From assembly GCF_002752655.1 (NCBI RefSeq), contig NZ_CP023737.1:2566001-2630000 (forward strand): DNA of 64,000 nt, written 5' to 3'. The translations under genes and the position numbers were made by a program. A model generated the notes under the pieces. The model was not told where the DNA came from. It was given only the letters and a program-made list of their open reading frames with translations, and ran no database searches. The stretch is from Methylosinus trichosporium OB3b. GTDB lineage: Bacteria; Pseudomonadota; Alphaproteobacteria; Rhizobiales; Beijerinckiaceae. Below, one piece after another: positions 47,843-59,200 of the stretch. Every line of letters begins with the position of its first letter. Within the stretch, counting starts at the first letter, position 1.

Positions 47843-50284
47843 ATGACGATCAGCGATTGCCTGTCCGGCGAATCGGCGAGCGCGGACGCGATCGAAGCCG
47901 CGACGCGCGCATCGCAGGCGCAGGCGCAGGACTGGACGCGGCGCGAGACGCTCGCGGCGCTTGCGGCGCTCGCCGGCTTCATGGGGCTCGCGGTCCTATG
48001 CTGGGCGGCGAGCGGCGCGGTCGTGCCCTGGGACTCGAAGAATCATTTCTATCCGATGTTCCGCTTTCTCGGCCAAGCGCTGCAAAAAGGCGAGCTGCCG
48101 CTCTGGAATCCTTATCATTTCGCCGGACATCCGGCGGTCGCCGACCCGCAGTCGCTGATCTTCACCCCGACCTTCTTCATCCTGGCGCTGCTGTTCCCCT
48201 CCGCCTCGATGCAGAGCTTCGATCTGTTCGTGTTCCTGCATCTCCTGATGGGCGGCGTCGGCGTGCTGGCGCTGTGCCGGCGCCTCGGCTTCGCCCCGGT
48301 CGCGGCGGTGCTCGCGGGCGCGATCTTCATGTTCGGCGGGGTCGCCGCCTCGCGGCTGCAGCATACGGGAATGATTATCTCCTACAGCTTCTTCCCGCTG
48401 GCCTGGTGGCTGCTGGAGATCCTGCTGGAGCGTCCACGCCTGCGCAACGGGCTGCTGTTCGGCCTCCTCGCGAGCCTCATGGCGCTCGGGCGCGATCAGG
48501 TCGCCTATCTCTTCTGCGTCACTCTGGTCGGCCGCGTGGCGCATGCGGCGCTGGCCTCGCGCCGGCCGCTGGCGTTTCTCTACGAGCGCTGGCCGGCGCT
48601 GCTGGCGGCCGGCGGCGCCGGCGGCGCCATTCTGGCGGCGCCCGTGCTGCTCACCCTGCAATTTCTGGCAAGCTCCAACCGGCCGGCCATCGCCTTCGGG
48701 GTCGCCGCCGCCGGCTCGCTGGCGCCGGTCAATTTCGCCACCATGCTCGCGCCCGATATTTTCGGCTCGCTGGCCAAGAGCTATTCCTATTGGGGCCCCG
48801 GCTATGACACGATGAGCGAGCCGGACTGGACCGACCGCGCCATCGACTATCTCTTCATCGGCACGGCGCCCATGGCGCTCGGGCTCTGGCACGGACTCGC
48901 CGGGGGGCGCATCTTCGCGCGCGAGACGCGTTTCGTCCTCTATCTGCTCGCTGGCGCGCTGATCTACACGCTCGGCCGCTGGACGCCTCTGTTCGAGCCG
49001 ATCTACGACCTCTTCCCCGGCGTCTCGCTCTATCGCCGGCCGGCGGACGCCGCCTTTCTGCTCAACGCCGGCTTCGCGCTCTCGGCCGGCTATCTCTTGC
49101 ACCGCTATATCGTTCACGGCTCGCCGCGGCCGTTCGAGGCCCTGCCGCGCCCGCTCGCTCATGCGCTGCAGGCCTGCGCCTTCGGCGTCGCGCTGGCGCT
49201 GCTGCTCGGCGGCCTCGCCTTCTCGATGGAGACGCGCCACGGACGCGAGGCGCTCGACGCCATCGGCCTCGCGCTCGCCGCCGGCGCCGGCGCCGCGCTC
49301 GTCCTCGTCTTCGGTGAAAGGCGGAACCAGCGCGCGCTCGCGGCGGCGCTCATCGTCGCCGCCACTTGCGGCGAGCTGCTGTGGCGCAACGCCGCCGATC
49401 CGCTCAACGCCGAGCCGGCGGCGCGCTATTCGATCCTCGGCGAGCCTTCGGCGGCCGAGCGCGCCGGCGTCGCCGCCCTCGGCCGGGAAATTTCCGAACG
49501 CGCCGCCAGGGGCGAGCATCCGCGTGTGGAGATATTGGGGCTGGCGGGCGGCTGGCAGAACGCCTCCATGATGCTCGGCCTCGAGGACACGCTCGGCTAT
49601 AATCCGCTGCGCATCTCCGAATATGAGCGCGCGATCGGCCCCGGCGACAACGCCGTCGATCCCGATCTGCGCCATTATCCGGCGACCTTCCGCGGCTATC
49701 GCTGCAAGCTCGCGCGGCTGCTGGGGCTCGATTATCTCGTGCTCGGACGCCCGCTGGCGGCGATGCCGCGGCATATGCCGCGGCCCAGCGCGACGCCGAT
49801 CTTCGTCTCCGACCGACTTTATATCTATCGGCTCGGCCGGACCGCCGCGCCGCGCGCCTATTTCGCGTCACGGGTGAAGGAGGTCGATTCCGACAACGCC
49901 ATCGCCGAGGACGAGATCCCCGATTTCGACGGCGCCCAGGAGGCTCTCGTCGATGCGGCCGACCATGCGCATCTCGATGCGGCGCTGACCGCGCCGGGCC
50001 CTGCCGCCCGTTCGAAGGTCGCGATCGTCTCCTATGAAGGCGAGCGGATCGCGCTCGACGTCGAGAGCGATCGCGACGGGCTGCTGGTGCTGCACGATCT
50101 CTATTATCCCGGCTGGGAGGCGCGGATCGACGGCCGGCCGGCGCCGATCGTCAAGGCCAATATTCTGTTCCGCGGCGTGCCGACGCCGGCGGGGCGACAT
50201 CGCGTCGAATTCCTATTTCGGCCGTTTTCGCCGACCAATCTGACCTCGGCCGCCGTCGGGCTGGTGGAGCGCGATGCAGATTAG
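47843..50284 (+). CDS. YfhO-family large membrane protein
   Basis: A 813-residue protein with about 12 membrane helices and a C-terminal soluble domain, as in the YfhO/GT-C-like membrane family. Recognisable pieces are VPWDSKNHFYPMFRFL, GELPLWNPYHFAGHP (the acidic W-D/N-P-Y motif after the first helix), and the late segment DGLLVLHDLYYPGWEARIDG, a signature of the C-terminal extracytoplasmic domain. Related proteins help glycosylate teichoic acids in Gram-positives; in Gram-negatives the role is unknown. ATG 47843 is chosen over the earlier 47738 because the intervening part looks non-coding. It ends 2 bp after a GAT codon with TAG. Confidence 0.85.
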   Translation: MTISDCLSGESASADAIEAATRASQAQAQDWTRRETLAALAALAGFMGLAVLCWAASGAVVPWDSKNHFYPMFRFLGQALQKGELPLWNPYHFAGHPAVADPQSLIFTPTFFILALLFPSASMQSFDLFVFLHLLMGGVGVLALCRRLGFAPVAAVLAGAIFMFGGVAASRLQHTGMIISYSFFPLAWWLLEILLERPRLRNGLLFGLLASLMALGRDQVAYLFCVTLVGRVAHAALASRRPLAFLYERWPALLAAGGAGGAILAAPVLLTLQFLASSNRPAIAFGVAAAGSLAPVNFATMLAPDIFGSLAKSYSYWGPGYDTMSEPDWTDRAIDYLFIGTAPMALGLWHGLAGGRIFARETRFVLYLLAGALIYTLGRWTPLFEPIYDLFPGVSLYRRPADAAFLLNAGFALSAGYLLHRYIVHGSPRPFEALPRPLAHALQACAFGVALALLLGGLAFSMETRHGREALDAIGLALAAGAGAALVLVFGERRNQRALAAALIVAATCGELLWRNAADPLNAEPAARYSILGEPSAAERAGVAALGREISERAARGEHPRVEILGLAGGWQNASMMLGLEDTLGYNPLRISEYERAIGPGDNAVDPDLRHYPATFRGYRCKLARLLGLDYLVLGRPLAAMPRHMPRPSATPIFVSDRLYIYRLGRTAAPRAYFASRVKEVDSDNAIAEDEIPDFDGAQEALVDAADHAHLDAALTAPGPAARSKVAIVSYEGERIALDVESDRDGLLVLHDLYYPGWEARIDGRPAPIVKANILFRGVPTPAGRHRVEFLFRPFSPTNLTSAAVGLVERDAD

Positions 50285-50416
50285 TGGTCTTCCTGGCGCA
50301 ATTGGATATGACAAAGGACTCGCGATCCAGAAGCCGGGTTTGGGCCGCGAGCCTTCAGGCTCGCTCTGGAAAGGCGCGAAACCCTCCGCGACATGTCACG
50401 CGAGCTTTTGCAATCG

Positions 50417-51316
50417 ATGAACAAATCCATTCCCGCTGGTTTCGCTCTGCTCCTCGCCGGCGCCGGCTTAGCGCTCGCCGAGACGCCGCTGCGGACGCCC
50501 CGTTCTTCGGCGATTCTGCGCCTCAGCGCCGTTCTCACCCCCGCCGACGCCGCGCCCGTGCGTGGCGGGATCCGTTGGCGGATCTTCGAGGAGACGCCGG
50601 GCGACGACGGCGCGCGCCGTCTCGTCGCCGAGACGAAGGATGCGGCGCCGGCGCAGGAGCTGCCCGACGGCGTCTATATCGTCCACGCCGCCTTCGGCCT
50701 CGCCGGCGCGACGCGGCGGGTGGTGATCGAGGGCGGCAATGTCAGCGAGCGGCTGGTGCTCAACGCCGGCGGGCTGAAGCTCATCGACATGCTGGGCGAC
50801 ACGCCCATCCCCGCCCAGCGCCTCGCGATCTCGATCTATGTCCCGGAGCGCGGGAACTCCGAGGCGAAGCTGGTGCTGGCCAATGCGCAGGGGGGCGAGA
50901 TCCTGTGCCTGCCGGAGGGCGCCTATCACATCGTCTCGACGCTGCTCGACACGACGCAGGGCTCGCAGGGCGACAACAACGCCACCAATTCCGTGATCAC
51001 CGCCGATCTGCGCGTCGCCGCGGGCAAGTTGATCGAGGCGACGCTGCGCCATCGCGCCGCGACCATGACGCTGAAGCTCGTCAATCAGCGAGGCGGCGAG
51101 GCGCTCGCCAACACGTCCTTCTCGGTGCTGACCCCGGGCGGCGACGTCATTCGCGAATTGATCGGCGCCTTTCCCTCGCTCGTGCTCGCGGAGGGCGAAT
51201 ATGTCGTCATCGCCCGGCACGACGGAAAGACCTATCAGGAGACGTTTCGCGTGCAGAGCACGCAGGATCGCGAAGTGGAGATTTCAGCGCGTGCGGAAGC
51301 GTCGCGCGATCCGTGA
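50417..51316 (+). CDS. Secreted hypothetical protein with repeated beta domains
   Basis: A 299-residue protein with a clear signal peptide (KSIPAGFALLLAGAGLALAE). The mature part appears to be beta-rich with at least two similar Ig/CNA-B-like units: one around residues 45-115 (RGGIRWRIFEETPGDDGARR... LPDGVYIVHAAFGLA) and one around 215-290 (ATMTLKLVNQRGGEALANTS... AEGEYVVIARHDGKTY). I do not recognise a catalytic motif. It starts about 130 bp after the YfhO-like gene; an ATG at 50393 is an alternative start. Function unknown; likely periplasmic or surface-associated. Confidence 0.65.
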   Translation: MNKSIPAGFALLLAGAGLALAETPLRTPRSSAILRLSAVLTPADAAPVRGGIRWRIFEETPGDDGARRLVAETKDAAPAQELPDGVYIVHAAFGLAGATRRVVIEGGNVSERLVLNAGGLKLIDMLGDTPIPAQRLAISIYVPERGNSEAKLVLANAQGGEILCLPEGAYHIVSTLLDTTQGSQGDNNATNSVITADLRVAAGKLIEATLRHRAATMTLKLVNQRGGEALANTSFSVLTPGGDVIRELIGAFPSLVLAEGEYVVIARHDGKTYQETFRVQSTQDREVEISARAEASRDP

Positions 51317-51545
51317 GAAATCTCCGCGGGTGTCGCGCGGACGCATGACAGCGCCTCGAGAGACGGCCGGAAAGGAGAGGGTGCGGCTCGAAATCGCAGA
51401 ATGTGAGCGTTTGCCGCAAAGATCGGCCGCTCTGTGATTTGGCGAAAACCATCGACGCCGGCCGACCAGAGATCGTCACCGGCGTCGAGGCATTGGCGGC
51501 ACGGCTCCCCTCATGAACACCGAGGAGCCATTCGCGAGAACGAGG

Positions 51546-52910
51546 TCAGCGGATCGTGAACGGCACGATGACGTCCATCGCGATCATTCCCTGCGTTCTC
51601 TTGTTGCCGTTCCAGCCGAAGAACGGCGCGGCGCCGTTCAGCGTCGTGTCCCAACGAACTTCGGGGCGGAAGATGATGCCGTTGATAAAGGGCATCTTCG
51701 GGAACTCCGGGGCGATGGTCGCGCCGAGGGTCAGAGCGAGATAGCTCGTGCCTTGGCCGGCCGGCTGCGCGATCGACTGGTTCGGATAGCCGTGAGCAAC
51801 GTTCACCGTGTCGAAATAGCCAGGATAGCCGACCACGAAGAAGTTCTTGTTGTCGCGGAAATATTCGAGGCGGCCATTGATCTTGATCGCGTCATTGACC
51901 TTGTAGGACACATTCTGCGAAACGCCATAGGCGTCCGCGCCCTGGGGCCGGGAAACGCCCGCGGCGTTGGTGACCGGGTTCCAGCCGTCCTCTCGCATAT
52001 AGGAGATGTCGGTCACGAACATGAGGTTTTCAGTGGGCTTCCACGTCGTCGTGAGATTATTGTAGTAGCGCCACGTGTTATTCGGATTGCAGGCGCATTG
52101 CGCCGGAATCCCTCCGACCGTGCCCCAAGGCCAGCCGACGTAATTCGGGTCGAGCTGCCGGGGATTCTCGGGACCGGAGTGGGAGAAGCCCAAAATGGTC
52201 AGCTCGCCATCGAGCAGATTCAACCCGAAGCCGCCGTAGGCGGAAGCCGAATTATTGTTGTCGCCCGCCCAGCCGAGGCTCGTGTTCAAGCCGCTGGTGA
52301 CGCCGGCGTAGATGTCGAGCCACTCGGTCGCGTGAGTAACGGTCATCACGCCGGTGTGTTTGAAGGGTCCGAAGTTGAAGTTGTATGAGTGGGTGTAGAA
52401 CAGATTATCCTTGGCCGGGATCACCTCGAAGCCGTTATAGGTGACGAACTGGCCGAATTTCACGTCCACGCCGCCTTCCGTGAGGATCGGCAGATGAACG
52501 AGGCCGTGCGCCTCGAGGATCGTGAATTGCGTGCGGTCGTGCATCAGATAGTCGAACTGGCCGAGATAGTGGCTATATCTCGCGTCTTCGCCGACAAAGG
52601 TCTGGAATTTGAAGCCGTAATCGATGCCCGTGGCTTTCGGGTCGAGAGGCCGCTGAACCGTGAACAATGCCTGGTTGAAGATCGGCGTGTTGGCGCGGTC
52701 GGTGAACAGATGGCCCCAGTTGAGCCCGTTGTAGGGCGACGCCGGAGTCACCACGATGCCGCCGTCGAGAAATCCATCGATCGTCAGCGTGTCGAACCAA
52801 TCCGGCGGCGGGGCGGCGGGCGCGGCCTTCATCGATGCGACGTCGGCCGCGTATGCAACATTGGCGAGCAGGGCGGCGGCCGCCACTCCCGTCAAAAGTG
52901 TCAACTTCAT
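51546..52910 (-). CDS. Outer-membrane beta-barrel porin (BBP2/OmpL-like)
   Basis: A 454-residue outer-membrane protein. The signal peptide is KLTLLTGVAAAALLANVAYA. The mature part is aromatic- and glycine-rich with alternating strands, starting WFDTLTIDGFLDGGIVVTPA, and ends with the terminal Arg-preceded aromatic strand AMDVIVPFTIR. This matches the BBP2 (putative beta-barrel porin-2) family. It likely forms a pore in the outer membrane, cargo unknown. It has a good AACATGAAG-type start with purines upstream. It is separated from the giant gene by 299 bp of non-coding DNA. Confidence 0.9.
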   Translation of the reverse strand: MKLTLLTGVAAAALLANVAYAADVASMKAAPAAPPPDWFDTLTIDGFLDGGIVVTPASPYNGLNWGHLFTDRANTPIFNQALFTVQRPLDPKATGIDYGFKFQTFVGEDARYSHYLGQFDYLMHDRTQFTILEAHGLVHLPILTEGGVDVKFGQFVTYNGFEVIPAKDNLFYTHSYNFNFGPFKHTGVMTVTHATEWLDIYAGVTSGLNTSLGWAGDNNNSASAYGGFGLNLLDGELTILGFSHSGPENPRQLDPNYVGWPWGTVGGIPAQCACNPNNTWRYYNNLTTTWKPTENLMFVTDISYMREDGWNPVTNAAGVSRPQGADAYGVSQNVSYKVNDAIKINGRLEYFRDNKNFFVVGYPGYFDTVNVAHGYPNQSIAQPAGQGTSYLALTLGATIAPEFPKMPFINGIIFRPEVRWDTTLNGAAPFFGWNGNKRTQGMIAMDVIVPFTIR

Positions 52911-53168
52911 GTTTCGGCTCCCGAAGTGGAATCATTCTTCACAGGAATTGTGTCAGACGCCAGCGGAGCAGTTCAAGCCGAACAGAGGAGCAAATGCCTA
53001 TCGAGTATGCAAAGCGGGGCTCCGAATGTGTTTTCTTCCAAACAGTGGCTAAAATGTCACATTCTTGGCGGCTTCCGGACAATCTCGACAGGAGAGCGGG
53101 CGCAGAAACGCGACAATTGTCGGACAGCTCTCGAGGAGTCGCCCGGGCGGCCACATGCAATCAATCGG

Positions 53169-53191
53169 TTGTCGGCGGCGCCCGCCGACAA
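53169..53191 (-). terminator. Hairpin after the giant repeat gene
   Basis: TTGTCGGCGG - CGC - CCGCCGACAA is a perfect 10-bp stem with a 3-base loop, located about 20 bp after the stop of the minus-strand giant gene. There is no T tract, so it may be a rho-dependent pause or an mRNA-stabilising 3' end instead of a true terminator. Confidence 0.55.
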
Positions 53192-53209
53192 TGAGCTCGC
53201 GGGGCCGCC

Positions 53210-56200
53210 CTACTCGAAGCGGCCCGAAGCATGTCCGAGCATGGTGTACACCTTGCCCGCATCGGAGATCAGATAGCCGCGCGTCAGCGCGCCGTCGCGA
53301 TCGTTGCGGCCCGTCTCCATCAGCAGCCGTTCGAACTCCTGAATGTAATGGTCGACGGTCGCGCGGAATTCCGCGTCGACGCGGCAGCGCCGGCGGATCT
53401 CCTCGAAGGTCTGCTGCCCTTGCTGCGTGTAGAGCCGGCGGCCGAACGGCGCCTTCTCGCCGCGTTGGAACCGCTCCCACAGATCCGTCACCGCCGCCTG
53501 ATCGACCATGCGGGCGATGTCGAGCGTCAGGCTGTCCAGCGCGCCGCTCGGCTTGTTGCGGCCGGGGACATTGTTGGCGCGCGGCGCCGGCGGCTCGTCG
53601 CGCGAGGCGCGCGCCAGGAGATCGGAGAGCCAGCCGCTCTCGCCGGGATCGCGGGCGGAGGGCGCCGGCTGCGGTGGCATGGCCGGGGGCTGCTGCGGCG
53701 CCCGCGCGCGCGGCTCCTCGCGCGGGCGCTGCGGAGCCGACCAGGACGGCTCGAGCGAACGCGCCGGCGTGGGCGCGGGCGCCGGCTCGAATGTCCGGCG
53801 GGGCGGCGCGGGCGGAGGCGGCGCGGCGACGGCGGCCGGCTCGGCGATGTCATAGACGCGGCCCGAGCGCGCGACGATGTCGGTCAGCTCGTTCAGCGCC
53901 TTCACCTGCTCGCCGATGACCCGCCGCAGCGCGGCGGCCTGCTCGGCGGTCTCGCGCGGCAGCTCCTGAGCGCCGCGGCGCACCTCGACGCGCGTCGCCT
54001 CCAGCTCGCGCTGGATCTCGAGCGACATGCCGCGCATCTCGGCGGCGGCGGCGTTGAACTTCTCGGTCGCCTCGCCGAAGATCCGGTCGAGATCGCCGCT
54101 GGCCTGATCGCAGGCGGCGCGCAGCGCCGCCGAGGTCTGCTCGCTTTCGCGCAGCGCGGCGCCGCGAACGGCGGCGAAGCGCTCGTCCACGAGATCGGCG
54201 GTGTCCCGCGTCGATTCGGCGAGCAGTCCGCCGACGGCGCGCGCCCGCTCCTCGACGCGGCGGAAGCTGTCCTCGACCAGACCCGAGAAGGCCGCGACCG
54301 CGCCCTCGAAATCCTTGCGCTTGCCCTCGACGAGGCCGACGAGGCCCTCGAGCGAGCGCCGACGCGCATCCAGCGCGGAATCGAGCTGCTCCTGAGTTTC
54401 GGCGAGCCGGTCGACGCTCTGCGTCAGCGTCTGCCGATGGCTCTCCATCGCCCCGACGATCTCCTGCGCCTCGCCGATGGTTCCGTCCGACAATTTGCCG
54501 AGCTCGGCGATCTGCGACGACACGTCGGAAATCGCGCCCTGGAACTCGTGCAGCCGGCCGGTGAGCTGCGTTTCGAGCCCCTCGAGATTGGCGCCCGCAT
54601 GCTCGATGATGGTCTGCAGCGAGGCGTTGGTCGCGCCGAGCCGATCGAGCACGTCGGGCAGCTCCTTGCGCAGCTTCTCATTGACCGAGAGCAGCGCGCG
54701 CACCGATCCCTCCGACCCCGACTCCAGCGCGGTCTTCAGCTCCTGCGCCGATTCTGCAATGGAGGCGGCGATCTCGGCGCGCTTCTCGCCGAGGTGCTGG
54801 ACGATGGAGGAGCCGCGGCTCTCGATCGTCTTGGCGACGAGCTCGCCGACATCGGCGAGCTCGCGCGTCACCTCGCCGCCGCGCTCGCCGAGCGTCGTCC
54901 CGATTTGCGTCAGCCGCTCGTCGAGCGTCGCGCTGATCTCGTCGACGCGCTTCGTCAGCGCCTCGCCGAGATCGCCGGTGCGCGCATGCAGAGTGGCGTC
55001 GAGCTCGCGTTTGGCGGAAGAGAGCGTGGCGTTGATCTCGGAGATGCGCGCGCCGATCGTCTCGACGACGAGGCGCGAGCGCTCGCCGATCTCGTTCGAG
55101 ACGGCGTCGAGACGGCCGACCACATTGTTCTCGAACACGCCGATGCGATTGTCGAGCGTGCCGGCGATTTCTTCCGCCCGCCCGCCGAGCGTGGCGTTGA
55201 TCTCCTCGGCCTTGGTCGACAGCGTCTCGGAGAGCTGGCTCGAACGCTCGAGCAGCACAGCGTCGATCTCCTTCACCTTCTCGTCGAGCGAGCGGATGAC
55301 CTCGCGGCCGCCGTCGCCCATCGAGCGCGCGACCTCGACGGCATGGCGCGAGAGCGTTTCCTGGAAGCTCTGGCTGGCCGAGCCGAGCCCGGCGTCGATG
55401 CGCTCCACCAGCCCGTCCATGCGGTCGACCGCCTCGCGCGTGCGCTCGTTCGACACCGCTTCGAAGGTCTCGATCTTGGACGCCATGGCGCCGGCGATCT
55501 CCTCGGCGCGCGCGCCGAGGAGATCGACGAGCGCAGCGCCGTCCTTCGACACGGATTTATCGATGGCGACGAGCTGCCGCTTGACATGGTCCGTGAGGGT
55601 CTTCGACTGTTCGGCGAGACGCCCTGCGACCGCATCGGCCTGCTCGGCGATGCGCCCGACCAGCTCGCCGCCGCCTTCGCCGAGCGCCCGCTCCACTGTT
55701 GCGAACCGCTGCTCCACCTCTTCGGAGAGGCGCTGCGACTGCTCGCCGAGCCGTCCGGCGAGCGTCTCGGACTGTTCGGCGAGACGCGCGACCAGCTCGC
55801 CGCCGCCCTCGCCCACCGCCCGCTCCACGGCGCCGAGCTGTCGCTCGATATCCTCGGAGAGGCGCTGCGACTGCTCGCCGAGCCGCGCCGCCAGCGCCTC
55901 CGACTGCTCGGCGAGACGCGCCACCAGCGCGCCGCCGCCCTCGCCGATCGTCCGATCCGCCGTGGCGAGCTGCCGCTCCACTTCTTCCGAGAGCCGCTGC
56001 GCCTGCTCGCCGAGGCGCGCCGCCAGCGCCTCCGACTGTTCGGCGAGGCGCGCGACCAGCTCGCCGCCGCCCTCGCCGATCGTCCGATCCGCCGTGGCGA
56101 GCTGCCGCTCCATTTCTTCCGAGAGCCGCTGCGCCTGTTCCACGAGGCGCGCCGCCAGCGTCTCCGATTGCTCGGCGAGACGCGCCACCAGCGCGCCGCC

Positions 56201-59200
56201 GCCTTCGACGATCATCCGATCCACCTCGGAGAGCTGCCGCTCAATATCTTCCGAAAGCCGCTGCGCCTGCTCGACGAGCCGCGCGCCGAGCGCTTCCGAG
56301 CGCTCGTCGAGACGGCTCACCAGCGCGCCGCCGCCTTCGACGATGGTGCGATCCACCGCGATGAGCTTGTTGCCGAGCTGCTCGGTGAGCCGCTGCGACT
56401 CCGCGCCGATGCGGGCGGCGATCTGCTCGCCCTCCTGCTGCAGGGCCGTCTCGAACGCCGCGATCTGATCGGAGACGCCGCGCGCGATCTGATCGCCGCC
56501 GGCGGCCAGCGCCGCGGCGACCTCCCCGCCATGCCCGATCACCGTGCTCTCGAAAGCGGCGATGCGCTCGGCGAGCGCCTCCTCGATCCGTTCGCCCTGC
56601 GTCGAGATGGCCAGCACCGCCTCGCCGGCCGTGAGGGCGAACCGCTCCTGCAGAGCAGAGGACTGCTCGGCGAGCGCATCCGCCACATCGGCGACGCCCT
56701 GGCCGAGGCCGGCGCGCAGCTCCGCGCCGCCCGAGGCGAACACCTCTTCCGCCCGCTTCTGCGCCTCGGAGAGCGACCGCGACGCCTCCTGGGTGGCGCG
56801 CTCCAGCGCGTCGAGCCGCACGGTCAGCGCGCCGTCGACCTTCTCGGCCTGCTCGGCCACCGCCGCCGTGACCTCGCCGGTCTGGCGCGACACCTGCTCC
56901 TCGAAGGCGGTCAGCCGCTCGGACAGCACAGAGGCGATCTTGTCCGAATGCTCGGCGACGCGGGTCGCCACCTCGTCGCCATGGCGCACCACCGTCGTCT
57001 CGAAAGCGGCGAGGCCCTGCGAGAGAAAGGCGCCGATCTCGTCGCCGCGCTCGACGAGGCGCGTGACGGTCTCGTCGCTGCGCGCCACGACGCGCTCCTC
57101 GAAGGCCGTGAGGCCCTCGGACATGGCGGCGCCGATCCGGTCTCCGCCTTCGGCGAGCCGCTGAGCGGTCTCCTCGCCCTGGCGGGAAATCTGCTCGCCG
57201 AGCGCCGCGAACTCGCCGGCCACCGAGACGGTGAGGCGCGCGCCATGCTCGGCGAGCCGCGCCACCGCGGCCTCGCTCTGCTGCGCGACCCGCCGCTCGA
57301 AAGTCGCGACCCCGTCGGAGACGGCGGCGCCGACGCGCTCGCCCTCGTCGACGAGGCGCGTCGCGAGATCCTCGCCGCGGCGCAGAACTTGATCCTCGAA
57401 AGCGGCGAGGCCGTCCGACACCGCCGCGCCGAGCGCATCGCCATGGGCGACGATCTGCCCGACGACGCGCTCGCTGTGGTCGAGCACGCGCGTCTCGAAT
57501 GCCGCGAGGCCCTCGGACACGGCGGAGCCGATCGCGTCGCCATGCTCGACGAGCCGCGCCGCCACCTCGTCGCCATGGACGACGACGCGCTCCTCGAAGG
57601 CCGCGAGGCCGTCCGAGAGCAGCGCGCCGATCGCATCGCCCCGCGCCGCGAGGCGGGCCGCCGCCTCGCCGCTGCTTTCGGAGACGCGGGACTCGAATTT
57701 GGCGAAGCCTTCCGAGACGACCTTGCCGATGATCTCGCCATGGGCGGCGAGCTTCTCGGCGATATCCTCGCTCTGGTCGGAGACGCGGCTCTGGAAGGCG
57801 GCGAGGCCTTGCGCCACCGCCTCGCCGATCGCCTCTCCCTGCGCGGCGAGCCGCGCCGTCGCCTCTTCGCCGCGGCCGGCGACGCGCTCCTCGAATTTGG
57901 CGAAGCCGTTCTCGACGAGAGAGCCCAGCGATTCGGCCTGGGCGGCGATCCGCGTCGCAATATCCTCGCTATGGGCGACGACGCGCTCCTCGAAGGCGAC
58001 GAACCCGTCCGTGACCAGGGAGCCGATGGCGTCGCCATGGGCGACGAGGCGATTGGCCACCTCGTCGCTGTGGCCGACCACCCGCTCCTCGAAAGCGCCG
58101 AGCCCGTCCGACAGCGCCGCGCCGATGGCGTCGCCATGGGCGGTGAGCCGGGCGGAGACCTGCTCGCTCTGCGAGACGACGCGCCGCTCGAAGGCCGCGA
58201 GCCCCTCGGCCACCGAGGCGCCGATCGTCTGGCCGTGCTTGAGCAGCCGCGAGGCCGCGGCCTCGCTCTCGCCGAGGACCCGCTCCTCGAATGTCGAAAG
58301 CCCCTCGGCGACCATCGCGCCGATCGCCTCGCCATGGGCGACGAGACGGTTGGCCGCCTCCTCGCTCTGGCCCGCGACGCGCTCCTCGAAAGCCGCGAGC
58401 CCGCCGGAGACCGCTTCGCCGACCGTCTCGCCCTGCGTCGCGAGTCGTGCGGCGAGCTGCTCGCCCTCGGCGTGGACGCGCCGCTCGAAGCTCTCGAGCC
58501 CTTTCGCCACCGCCGCGCCGATCGCCTCGCCCTGAGCGACGAGGCGGGAGACCGCCTTCTCGCCGCGGTCGATCACATTCTTCTCGAAATCCACGAAACC
58601 ATCCGTGAGCCCGGCGCCGATGGCGTCGCCATGGGCGACGAGACGACTCGCCACCTCGTCGCTGTGGCCGACCACGCGCTCCTCGAAAGCCGCGAGCCCA
58701 TCCGCCAGCGCCGCGCCGACCGCCTCACCCTGGAGGCGAAGGCGGCTCGCGGCCTCCTCGCTCGGGGCGACCACGCGCTCCTCGAAGCTCGCGACGCCGT
58801 CGGAGACCGCCGCGCCGATGCGCTCGCCCTGCTCGATGAGCCGCGCCGCGGCGTCCTCGCCGAGACGCAGCACGATATCCTCGAACTGCTGCACGCCCTG
58901 CGTCATGACCGCGCCGAGCTTCTCGCCATGGGCGCCGAGACGCTGCTCGGTCTCCTCGCCCTGCGCCGCCACCCGGGCCTCGAATTCGGCGAGGCTCTTC
59001 GTCACGGTCTCGCCGAGGCGCGCGCTGTCCTCGGCGACGCGCGCGGCGGCCGCGCCGCCATGGCGGGCGACGCTCTCCTCGAAGGCCGCGAGGCGCTCGG
59101 CGAGGGTCTCGCCGACGCGGTCGCCATGCATGGCGATGGCGGCGACCGCCTCGCCGGCCAGCGCGGCGAAGCGCTCCTGCAGAGAGTCGGTCTGCGCCGA

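Noticed and set aside
55580..58906. Regular direct repeats that could be mistaken for a CRISPR array or satellite.
   Set aside because: The unit lengths are 99 and 132 bp, the frame stays open and the encoded units are amphipathic helices; there are no unique spacers or cas genes.
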